A stretch of 64,000 bases of DNA, taken from assembly GCA_015075105.1 (NCBI GenBank), contig JABTUZ010000002.1, positions 124,001 through 188,000 of the forward strand. The letters are read 5' to 3'. Under the pieces are notes generated by a model, which made no database searches, was not told the origin of the DNA, and saw nothing but the letters and a program-made list of their open reading frames with translations. Positions 56,412-64,000 of the stretch are shown here, in pieces. The DNA is from Leptospiraceae bacterium (GTDB lineage Bacteria > Spirochaetota > Leptospiria > Leptospirales > Leptospiraceae). How positions within the stretch are numbered: position 1 is the stretch's first letter; the number at the start of each line of letters is the position of its first letter. Both the position numbers and the translations under genes were made by a program.

Positions 56412-58634
56412 TTATTTTTTTAGGATCATTTTTTTTGTACAAGATTGAATATTTTTTGCCCCGGTAAGCACCATCGTATTTTTCAACTCAGTCGAATATT
56501 TATTCAATAAAAATTTTACACCCGTCGATCCCCCACCGACTGCATAGATGGCAATCGGGCGACCCACCAGTACTCCATCTGCACCAAGTGCTAACATTTT
56601 GAAAGTATCCATTCCGCTCCTTACTCCACCATCTACTAAAACTGGAATTCTGCCGTTTATTACCTCACAAATGGAAGGCAAGACTCTTGCAGTTCCGGGC
56701 GTGTCGTCTAAAACTCTTCCACCGTGATTGGAAACTACAATGCAATCAGCTCCGGCATCTAATGCGTGCAAAGCGTCTTCCTTAGATAAAATCCCCTTCA
56801 ATATAAAAGGGAGCTTGGTCATCTTTCTAATTTTTTCTAATTCGTTTGTGGTTCTCATAGGTGGATTTTGATTTTTCATAAGCATAGTTTTAAAGTTTAT
56901 TGCATCTATATCCATTCCGACTGCAATTGCTTTTACTCTTTCTGCTTCTGAAAATCTTTCTTTTAAAAGTCCAATGTCTGACCTTGGTTTACAAATTAAA
57001 ATTCCTTTCCCCTGAAATTTTTCTAAAGCTTTTATCATAATAGTATATTTTTCTAATGAAGCCCCGTCCCCGAGCCATCCAATACTTCCTGATTCAACAG
57101 CACCTCTAAGAATAGAGAATGCAAAATCTTCTTCCGTTACCGCAGAATTCATATTTGTAACAGCACCGGTCATTGGAGCAGTCATAATTGGTGATACGCA
57201 TTTTTCACCAAAAAATTGAAATTCAGTGTCGGCTTCTATTCCTTCGCGAATATAAGTTGGCAGAATAGAATACTCTTTGAGCGCAAAAGAATTATCCTGA
57301 AAGGTAAACATATTTCCTATCCCGCCCATACCGGGAACGCCTGACGCACAATCCGTTCCATCGCATACTTTACAAACCCAACAAATTTCCCTTCCAAATC
57401 GGTTTCTTGCATTTTGCTGAATTTCTTTTTCTGTTAGAGAAAAGGAATCATCGCTCTCGAAAGATATTATTTCTTTTGCTTTTTGGAAAATCTCTTCTGC
57501 ACTTTTTAGATCGTTGGCTGAAATAATTATATGCCCTGTCTTTTCAATGTTATTGGTTGGCTCCTTGATAATATCTCCGGGTTTATTCTGGATAAAAATT
57601 TCACACACTCCTTCTATCTTTTTTGCTTCTTCCACTCCCTTAATTGCAAGAAGTTTTCCTGAAGGAGCGAGGAGGGATCTTTCGATAGATACCTTTTTTA
57701 ATACAGGTTCAAGATTATCCGGTGTCTCGCCAAGAGCCACAAGAATAGCAGCGCGATTCAAGTTGACTCCACTCGACAATGGATAAGTAAAAGCAGACAT
57801 AAACCCTCCGGAAAGTCTTGCAGCAATCTCTCCAACTTTTACTCCTGTTTTTGTAACTTTAATATCTCCTTTTCCTGCACCTAATGTAATTCCAAGTGCT
57901 TTCATACCATTTCGCATAACGCTTTCAACTTCTTCTAATATAGAATTCGGAAGAGATGAAGGCATATTGTGTCCCATCTCTATAAAGTAGGGCTCTCTTT
58001 CAATGATCCTATCTGCAATTCCTGTCATATAAATATTTCCACCGAAAGAAAGCGCATCCACAGATAGTTCCGGCCCTTCCATATATTCTTCGAGAATCAT
58101 TTCTCCGGTTGGGCAGAATTTTTTTGCGTGCTTAAAAGCCAATTGCAACTCTTCCCTATTGGTTACTTTGATCACTCCTCTTGCACCCATATTGTCTGCG
58201 GGTTTCATTACAAGAGGAAATGAAAGAAAGTCTAACGCATCTCTCGCATCCTGAATACTCCAAATAGGATAAAATCCGGGAATAGGGACGTTATGATCTT
58301 TGAGTCGCTTTCGCATTTTTATTTTATTGGAGGCAGCTTCAGCATCCACATAACGTATCCCGGGTAAGTTTAGAGAATTGGCAACTGCGGCAACAGTCAT
58401 ACTTGCATCTGTTCCTGCCGTAATAACTGCATGGATTCCGTGTTTTTCAGAAAATCTTTTTGCCTCACGCACCATTCCTTCTACATCTTTTGTACTCATT
58501 ATGATCTGATAGTCAGAAATTTTAAACCCTAATGAGTCAGGGTTCATATCTGCGACTACGGTTTTTAAACCCATTGTCTTTGCAGTTTGAATTACAGGAA
58601 CTTGAAGTAAGCCCCCGCCAATAATAAAAATCAT
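56412..58634 (-). CDS. ATP-grasp ligase fused to an FMN-dependent alpha-hydroxy-acid dehydrogenase
   Basis: The 740-residue protein begins with a Rossmann-like preATP-grasp region (IFIIGGGLLQVPVIQTAK) and an ATP-grasp domain with PLVMKPADNMGARGV, EEYMEGPELSVDAL and VGEIAARLSGGF, to about residue 400. A Cys-rich stretch (EICWVCKVCDGTDC) leads into an FMN-binding TIM barrel with SNHGGRVLDDTPG, PVLVDGGVRSGMD and ALGADGVLVGRP, as in lactate or glycolate oxidases. ATG 58634 is chosen because the domain starts there; a TTG 8 codons earlier is possible. It follows mnmA. The combined activity is unknown. Confidence 0.83.
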   Translation of the reverse strand: MIFIIGGGLLQVPVIQTAKTMGLKTVVADMNPDSLGFKISDYQIIMSTKDVEGMVREAKRFSEKHGIHAVITAGTDASMTVAAVANSLNLPGIRYVDAEAASNKIKMRKRLKDHNVPIPGFYPIWSIQDARDALDFLSFPLVMKPADNMGARGVIKVTNREELQLAFKHAKKFCPTGEMILEEYMEGPELSVDALSFGGNIYMTGIADRIIEREPYFIEMGHNMPSSLPNSILEEVESVMRNGMKALGITLGAGKGDIKVTKTGVKVGEIAARLSGGFMSAFTYPLSSGVNLNRAAILVALGETPDNLEPVLKKVSIERSLLAPSGKLLAIKGVEEAKKIEGVCEIFIQNKPGDIIKEPTNNIEKTGHIIISANDLKSAEEIFQKAKEIISFESDDSFSLTEKEIQQNARNRFGREICWVCKVCDGTDCASGVPGMGGIGNMFTFQDNSFALKEYSILPTYIREGIEADTEFQFFGEKCVSPIMTAPMTGAVTNMNSAVTEEDFAFSILRGAVESGSIGWLGDGASLEKYTIMIKALEKFQGKGILICKPRSDIGLLKERFSEAERVKAIAVGMDIDAINFKTMLMKNQNPPMRTTNELEKIRKMTKLPFILKGILSKEDALHALDAGADCIVVSNHGGRVLDDTPGTARVLPSICEVINGRIPVLVDGGVRSGMDTFKMLALGADGVLVGRPIAIYAVGGGSTGVKFLLNKYSTELKNTMVLTGAKNIQSCTKKMILKK

Positions 58635-58673
58635 TCTTCCGCGATGTTGAAAGCTCAAAATTCTATACCGATA

Positions 58674-59798
58674 TTAATTTATTTTCTTGAGGGATTTTCT
58701 TTGGATTCCTGTCTTTTCAATGGTTCCTCCAAATAATATATAATCGCCCTCTAAAGGAAAGAATACAGCAGACTGTCCGGGAGTCACCCCTTTTACGTTT
58801 TCCAAGGGTGTTACACTACAACTATTTTCTTCAAAAGAAACAAGGCATTCTATAGGTTTATGCCTATAACGAATTTGAACTCGGCACCGCAACGAATGGT
58901 TTTTCATTTTAGGCTCCATTCCTTGAAAATTTATGGAGCCAACCCTGAAAGATTCAGAATACATTTCGGACTCTTCACCGAGAATTACAGTACCATCGTC
59001 TTCAATACTGATTACAAAAAGTGGGGTTGACCAAGATATTCCAAGCCCCTTTCTCTGCCCTATAGTAAAATTTTCTTTTCCAGAATGCTCGCCAATCACT
59101 TTCCCGTTGACTAATTTAAAATATCCTGATGTGAATTGTACATCTTTCTTTTTTAGAAATACTCGATAATCATTTTCCGGGATAAAGCAAATTTCTTGGG
59201 ATTCCAATTTCTCAGCTACCGATAGATTGTACTTTCTTGCAATAGAGCGAACTTCTTCTTTTTGCATATTTCCAAGCGGAAAGATCGTATTTGCAAGATT
59301 ATCCTGTGAAAGTCCATATAGATAATAGGCTTGGTTTTTTTTGGAATCTGCTCCAAAGGATACCGCATAACGTCCATTAACGGATTTGATTTTTGCATAA
59401 TGACCTGTCGCAATCTTGGAAATTCCCAAGGCTTTGGCTTTTTGGAATAAAGCTCCAAATTTTACAAAAGTATTGCACTCTACACAGGGGTTTGGTGTCA
59501 GTCCGTCTTGGTAGTCATTGATAAATCGATCAATAACTCTTTTTTGGAATACTTCTTCCATCTTAACAATATAGAAAGGTATATTCAATCGCAACCCTAC
59601 TGATCTCGCATCACTTACATCTTCAGGAGAACAACATGATTTTTTTTTGGGATTGCAAGCACCTGACTCATAGTCCCAAGTACGAATATTTACCCCGATT
59701 ACCTCATACCCTTCTTCTAATAAAATTCCTGCAGCAACAGAGCTGTCAACGCCACCACTCATGGCAACAACTATCCTTTCTTTGTTTTTTTTAGTCAT
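58674..59798 (-). CDS. mnmA: tRNA-specific 2-thiouridylase MnmA
   Basis: MnmA thiolates U34 of Lys, Glu and Gln tRNAs. The 374-residue protein has the PP-loop AMSGGVDSSVAAG at the start, the NPCVECN active-site cysteine, SQEICFIPENDY with the second cysteine and FTIGQRKGLGI. It follows the aspartic-protease-like gene with an 8-nt overlap and precedes the ATP-grasp/FMN gene. Confidence 0.95.
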   Translation of the reverse strand: MTKKNKERIVVAMSGGVDSSVAAGILLEEGYEVIGVNIRTWDYESGACNPKKKSCCSPEDVSDARSVGLRLNIPFYIVKMEEVFQKRVIDRFINDYQDGLTPNPCVECNTFVKFGALFQKAKALGISKIATGHYAKIKSVNGRYAVSFGADSKKNQAYYLYGLSQDNLANTIFPLGNMQKEEVRSIARKYNLSVAEKLESQEICFIPENDYRVFLKKKDVQFTSGYFKLVNGKVIGEHSGKENFTIGQRKGLGISWSTPLFVISIEDDGTVILGEESEMYSESFRVGSINFQGMEPKMKNHSLRCRVQIRYRHKPIECLVSFEENSCSVTPLENVKGVTPGQSAVFFPLEGDYILFGGTIEKTGIQRKSLKKIN

Positions 59799-60732
59799 AG
59801 GTGCAGATTTTTTTTTTCTTTTTATAATAGATTTTTTTTTCGGAATAACTTATAACGATTTCATTTTTTTCTAACCAGTTCATACCAATTAGACCGGTTA
59901 TATTTTCATTTTTTAGAGTGTTTAGATGAAAAGTATTTTTTCCTGTTAGAAATTCCGGGTTATTGAAACAATTCTCTTTTGAAAGGATGCACCCAATTTT
60001 AGCAATTCGAGTTTCAGTTGTTGAAATATTGCCCAAGGAATCAAAATATCGAGACCTTCGTCCGCTACGAAACTCCTTTTCTTCTGCTTCATTTTGCACA
60101 ATGAAGGAAAGACCAGACCCTGTATCCAATAAAAAATTTTTCTTCTTCAACCCATCTATGTATGTATCAACTACAATATAATTTTCTATAAATCGAATGG
60201 GAGTTCCATTAAAACCATGATCTGATAAACTTATCAATCGATTCTTTTTTAGAAAATATATAGATTTAGGAAAATTCAAAACTAAATCAAATTCAGAAAG
60301 TAAATTATTCCCAATAATTCCATCAAATTGAAAGAACTCAGGAAATTGAGTCGCAATAAATTTTTTATTTTCAAAGATTATGCTTTCTTCTTGAAAAACA
60401 TCTAAAAATATTTCAGAATATTTTATATCAGAATAAGAGTTTAATGATTTTAATTGCATTTGTAAAACTTGAGACTTTTCTAATTCAGGAAATTTATTTT
60501 TATTCAATAGAGATAGATTTGAGCCTGTATCAATTACAAATCGAAGTTTTCTTTTATTGGAATCTTTGAAAGGATGAGTGCCCACTTCGAGCACTATGGT
60601 TGGAAGTGAATCAATGGATGATATTGAAAAATAAAATCCATCATAATTTTTGTCTTTAAGAATTGAACTAAATGAAGCTCTACACTGGACTACGCAAATA
60701 AGACAAATTATCAAACCAATTTTTTTATACAT
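59791..60732 (-). CDS. Lipoprotein with two aspartic-protease DTGS motifs
   Basis: The 313-residue protein has a signal sequence with CLICVVQC, which suits a lipobox with a cysteine near residue 17. Two active-site-like motifs, VIDTGSNLSLL near residue 68 and LLDTGSGLSFI near residue 203, sit in the two halves. Each is a D-T-G-S like those of pepsin or retropepsin. The arrangement is a single-chain, two-lobed aspartic protease. It would lie outside the inner membrane. The substrate is unknown. It overlaps mnmA by 8 nt and the next gene by 22 nt. Confidence 0.75.
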   Translation of the reverse strand: MYKKIGLIICLICVVQCRASFSSILKDKNYDGFYFSISSIDSLPTIVLEVGTHPFKDSNKRKLRFVIDTGSNLSLLNKNKFPELEKSQVLQMQLKSLNSYSDIKYSEIFLDVFQEESIIFENKKFIATQFPEFFQFDGIIGNNLLSEFDLVLNFPKSIYFLKKNRLISLSDHGFNGTPIRFIENYIVVDTYIDGLKKKNFLLDTGSGLSFIVQNEAEEKEFRSGRRSRYFDSLGNISTTETRIAKIGCILSKENCFNNPEFLTGKNTFHLNTLKNENITGLIGMNWLEKNEIVISYSEKKIYYKKKKKICTYD

Positions 60733-60935
60733 TTGTGATTAGAACACCGGGTATAATCAATCACGCAATCTTTATATTCGATATTTGTCTTTTTGTCTTT
60801 TTCTCTATATTCTATAAAACAAGAATATGGAGCAAAGCTATACTCACCCCTAAATAATGCCCTGTCTTGAATTCTCTCAATAAAACTAACGCTCTGATCT
60901 CCGGACCAGTTTGAAATCTTTAATGCAACACTCAT
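60711..60935 (-). CDS. Small hypothetical protein, 74 aa
   Basis: GGGAGA lies upstream of the ATG and the end overlaps the protease-like gene by 22 nt, so it is probably translated. It has several aromatic and charged residues (SFIERIQDRALFRGEY) and four cysteines (SCFIEY, DCVIDYTRC, HKC). There is no signal peptide. I do not recognise it. It heads a run of three overlapping or nearly adjacent genes. Confidence 0.6.
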   Translation of the reverse strand: MSVALKISNWSGDQSVSFIERIQDRALFRGEYSFAPYSCFIEYREKDKKTNIEYKDCVIDYTRCSNHKCIKKLV

Positions 60936-60978
60936 AGAAATCTCCCGATATTTTACTAATCGGTATTTCTAAAAATTT

Positions 60979-62043
60979 CTAAAGACAAACTGTTCTGTTT
61001 CTACCTCCGTGTTTTGCTTGATAGAGAGCCTTGTCTGCTCTTTCGATAAGCTCTTTGTTGTTTTTATCATTCGGATGAAACTCTGTAACCCCAACACTGA
61101 TAGTTACCCTTAAATCTTCACCTGTATTTGGATTTTTGACAACTGTAGATTCTATCGCTTTACGAATTTTCTCTCCCATTTCAAACCCTTCTTCCATAGA
61201 GGCACCGGGCATTACTACGCAAAATTCTTCTCCACCGTAACGAGCAGGAATATCATTTTTTCTTGCGGACTCGATTAGTTTTTTTGCTACTTCAATAAGT
61301 ACAACGTCTCCTGCCTGATGTCCATAGGTATCGTTGAACACCTTGAACTTATCAACGTCTGTGAAAAGTAGTGCTAACTTTGAATTTTTCTTTCTACATC
61401 TGTCCATTTCTTCTCTTAACTTGGATTGAAAATAATGGTGGATTTTTAACTGAGTCATCATGTCCACAGTTGCTAGTTCATACAATCTGGAATTTTCTAC
61501 AGCAATTCCAGCAAGACCGGCTAAGGTTGATAGAAAATCTTTTTCTGATTCTTCAAAGTCACTCATACTCATTTTTTCGCCGAGCACGAGTAAACCATTT
61601 ACCTTCCCTTTTGCACTAAGAGGAACCATAAGCTCTACACCATGATTCTTGAAATAATCAATTTCCGAGTTTGGGATAGAGTCATTTTCTTCTAATTTAT
61701 TTAATGTGATCGCCTTGGGCCTTTGCTCAAAAAAATGAATTAAAGGAGAATCAATCATGATCTTTTTACTCTCATCTTCTTTTGAAAACTCAAATCCTTT
61801 ATGACTTAAATCTAAAGTGAAATGATCTGCGTCCACATCCGGCGCGAGATAAATTGCCGCTTTAAGGGTTTGTAACTGAGCAAGACAAATATTTAAAATA
61901 GCGTCTATCAAATACTTATAATCTAATGTAGAATTTAATGCTTTACTTATATCGATAAGCTGCCTTTGATCATAAATTTTCTTCTCATACTGCTCAATTG
62001 CTGTTTCAATGCTATCTGATTGTTTCAAGACTTTTTTTCCCAT
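60979..62043 (-). CDS. GAF-GGDEF diguanylate cyclase
   Basis: The 354-residue protein starts with a helical lead (QYEKKIYDQRQLIDISKAL), a GAF domain at about 30-190 and a GGDEF domain with DVDKFKVFNDTYGHQAGD and the active-site RYGGEEF. It makes cyclic di-GMP in the cytoplasm when its GAF ligand is bound. No RxxD inhibitory site is visible before the GGEEF. It stands 43 nt upstream of the small gene; GGAG precedes its ATG. Confidence 0.93.
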   Translation of the reverse strand: MGKKVLKQSDSIETAIEQYEKKIYDQRQLIDISKALNSTLDYKYLIDAILNICLAQLQTLKAAIYLAPDVDADHFTLDLSHKGFEFSKEDESKKIMIDSPLIHFFEQRPKAITLNKLEENDSIPNSEIDYFKNHGVELMVPLSAKGKVNGLLVLGEKMSMSDFEESEKDFLSTLAGLAGIAVENSRLYELATVDMMTQLKIHHYFQSKLREEMDRCRKKNSKLALLFTDVDKFKVFNDTYGHQAGDVVLIEVAKKLIESARKNDIPARYGGEEFCVVMPGASMEEGFEMGEKIRKAIESTVVKNPNTGEDLRVTISVGVTEFHPNDKNNKELIERADKALYQAKHGGRNRTVCL

Positions 62044-62243
62044 ATAAATTACTCCAATTTTTTTATAATATAGAGAAATACAATTAGATTTCTACCTTTT
62101 TTTTGTTAATTTAAAAAATGGCACACCTATAAAAAACCATTCTGCAAATACAAATATGCAAAAATTCAGATAAACTTGACTTTTCTAATCAACAAACTCG
62201 TCTGTTTTAGGGTTTTTACGCAAAGTTTAAATTTAGAAACATA

Positions 62244-62271
62244 TTGACCTTTTAAGCAATTCTAATATTAT
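62244..62271 (+). promoter_or_regulatory. Putative promoter of the initiator tRNA gene
   Basis: TTGACC (62244-62249), a 16-nt spacer and TATTAT (62266-62271) end 11 nt before the tRNA. The predicted start is about 5 nt upstream of the mature 5' end. Confidence 0.6.
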
Positions 62272-62282
62272 GACATTTATAT

Positions 62283-62355
<73 letters not shown>

Positions 62356-62479
62356 GAATTCAAGCCAATTTTCTTTTTTTCAATTTTAAAAATAATCAAA
62401 CAAAGCCTTTATCTATTCGTTTGAAATGTAAGAAAACAATTTGTTTGACTACAAAACTATTTTACGAAAAATAAACAAC

Positions 62480-64000
62480 ATGAAAAAATACTTTTTATTG
62501 CAGGTTTGTATTTTTCTTCTTACAATTGTATTTCTAATACCTTCGCTGGACAATACATGGTTTGATAATTCTTTGAGTCTGCACGATTGGGATCAGCATT
62601 TTTTCTATCTTGAATCAGTTAGAAAAGCAATTGTAGATTTCAAAGAAATACCTTTTTGGAACCCTTATTATGTCGGTGGGATCCCGATATTAGAAAATCC
62701 TCAAGTGAAATTTTTTACACCTACCAATATAATCTCAATTTTTATAGGAAGCATTAAAGCTCTGAAGTTTTCGATAATTCTATACTATATCGTTGGAGCT
62801 TTAAGTTCGGTATTTCTATTTTATCGAGTTTGCCGTTTAGGATTTTACGGAACAATGTTTTCCTCTTCTTTGTTTTTATTTTGTGGATGGCACACTCAAC
62901 ATATTTACGCAGGTCACTCCCAATTCCAATCAGTTTTTATTCTACCTTTTATAACAGGAGCCGCTCTACTCTATATAAAAAACTCTGACAAAAAATATTT
63001 AGTCTTTGGCGCTTTAGGAATGGCTCTGATGCTGTCCGATGGAAATATTTATTTTTTTCTATTTGCCATTTTTATTTTAACCGTAACGATGGTTGGCACA
63101 TTCATCCTAAATTTAGAAAGTCAGATTTTTCAAAAGGTTGTGCTTTTCATTGCATTATCTATTTTGTTTGGTGCGTATCGACTTATTCCAGAGACACATT
63201 TTTTTTTCAATAACGGTGCTTACTTTATGCCCGATAAAAATTATTTAAAGTTTATAGATATTTTTCAAATTTTTACAGGAGTAAGTCAACATCCATACCT
63301 TGCCCGAAATATAGAAAATCAACAATACTCATGGTGGGAGTATGGTGCATACATCGGATTATTCCCATTTATAAGTTTTATTTTGCTTTTAGTGTATTTT
63401 AAAAAAAAAGATATTCCAATACTATTTCTTGCTTTGTTTGTGATTTGTCTAATGATTGGAAATTTTCATTTTCTTTCGCCGGGAAACCTATTGTCTTATA
63501 TTCCCGGTTTTACAAATATTCGATGCTCTGCACGATGGGGTATCGTGTTTATTCTAATATTCTCAATTCTTTGGGGGCAACTTATAAATAGATTTTATAA
63601 CTATGTTTCAAAAAAAAATCACTATTCTCGATTCACATTTCTTTTATTACATTTATTTCTAATCATTGCATTCGGGTATTTTTATTCAGACTTAACTAAA
63701 AAAAATGCCAAAAACTTAAATAAAATTTTTTCGATTCCATGGGAGCAAATATACACAGAAAAGCAAAAAGAATTGACTACAGTTTCTGATCTGAAGTCTT
63801 ATGGGGCTTCCTCGTCTCTTTTGAAAGGAATTTTTTCTAATCAGTCTATTCGAGACGGGTACGAAAATCTTTTCTCAAATAGAAATCTTCCATCTATAGG
63901 AGAAAAAATCTATCGAGGGGAATTTTATCTTTTAAATAAAAATGGAAATCTGAAACTTTTTAATCAAACAATGAACACATTAAAATTTTCGATTGAATTA
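62480..64000 (+). CDS. Polytopic membrane protein, GT-C glycosyltransferase-like (3' end outside window)
   Basis: An ATG at 62480 opens a frame that continues to the edge (507 codons so far). It has many hydrophobic segments. The first periplasmic loop reads DNTWFDNSLSLHDWDQHF followed by FKEIPFWNPYYVGG, which resembles YfhO-like and GT-C glycosyltransferases, where an Asp in that loop binds the lipid-linked sugar. A soluble loop begins near residue 410. The family assignment is tentative. Confidence 0.75.
   Translation, partial: MKKYFLLQVCIFLLTIVFLIPSLDNTWFDNSLSLHDWDQHFFYLESVRKAIVDFKEIPFWNPYYVGGIPILENPQVKFFTPTNIISIFIGSIKALKFSIILYYIVGALSSVFLFYRVCRLGFYGTMFSSSLFLFCGWHTQHIYAGHSQFQSVFILPFITGAALLYIKNSDKKYLVFGALGMALMLSDGNIYFFLFAIFILTVTMVGTFILNLESQIFQKVVLFIALSILFGAYRLIPETHFFFNNGAYFMPDKNYLKFIDIFQIFTGVSQHPYLARNIENQQYSWWEYGAYIGLFPFISFILLLVYFKKKDIPILFLALFVICLMIGNFHFLSPGNLLSYIPGFTNIRCSARWGIVFILIFSILWGQLINRFYNYVSKKNHYSRFTFLLLHLFLIIAFGYFYSDLTKKNAKNLNKIFSIPWEQIYTEKQKELTTVSDLKSYGASSSLLKGIFSNQSIRDGYENLFSNRNLPSIGEKIYRGEFYLLNKNGNLKLFNQTMNTLKFSIEL

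Overview
The window looks like chromosomal DNA of a Leptospira-like spirochaete (order Leptospirales). Base composition is AT-rich throughout. There is a close match to the Leptospira flagellar coiling protein FcpA, several copies of the Leptospira-type DUF1564 family, a chemotaxis operon, relaxed spirochaetal lipoboxes and many multidomain signalling proteins. No rRNA, CRISPR array, transposase or phage module was seen.

Layout. 1-9.3 kb: a FecR/FN3-like protein with a class III adenylate cyclase, purM, a secreted HSTGG hydrolase, murB-DedA, an MFS exporter and an LCCL lipoprotein. 9.4-13.8 kb: a repeat-rich stretch leading into DUF1564 copy A, then a response regulator and a hybrid kinase. 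13.9-22.6 kb: an envelope-type cluster of FecR protein, GDPD, DUF4178 protein, a 64-aa membrane peptide, a membrane-anchored spermidine-synthase-like protein, an M15 peptidase and a TPR protein with a degenerate CHAT-like end. 22.7-24.4 kb: a VWA-STAS fusion. 24.5-25.9 kb: DUF1564 copy B, its repeats and a small gene remnant. 25.9-30.1 kb: ChaN-like protein, fcpA, DnaC-like ATPase, folK, panB. 30.1-38.4 kb (minus strand): mcp-cheW-cheA-cheR-cheB-REC/HATPase-cheY. 38.7-41.9 kb: an accessory island with DUF1564 copy C, five small toxin-antitoxin-like genes, a ribbon-helix-helix gene and the truncated DUF1564 copy D. 41.9-54.8 kb: PBP/FtsI-type transpeptidase, signal peptidase, REC-PP2C phosphatase, thioredoxin, an MBL protein with two cNMP-binding domains, an acyl-CoA dehydrogenase, a second adenylate cyclase, a DUF1015 protein and a phasin-like protein. 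55-64 kb: a short 2-isopropylmalate synthase behind a leucine attenuator, an ATP-grasp/FMN fusion, mnmA, an aspartic protease, a diguanylate cyclase, initiator tRNA and the start of a membrane glycosyltransferase-like gene.

How genes work together. The che operon forms a full receptor-kinase-adaptation-output pathway, and its receptor ends in a motif that fits CheR tethering. Two adenylate cyclases and a protein with two cNMP-binding domains suggest cAMP signalling. A REC-PP2C phosphatase and a STAS-bearing protein are pieces of a partner-switching system.

The two strongest novel signals are regulatory. One is a leuA leader with a 19-residue peptide carrying five consecutive leucine codons, followed by alternative hairpins. 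The other is the 39-41 kb island, where two genes share the same promoter geometry, predicted to start transcription exactly on an ATG, and one has a second start whose Shine-Dalgarno sequence lies in an 11-bp hairpin. The DUF1564 genes are each preceded by a shared modular repeat array. All functional statements come from reading motifs by eye; no database search was run.
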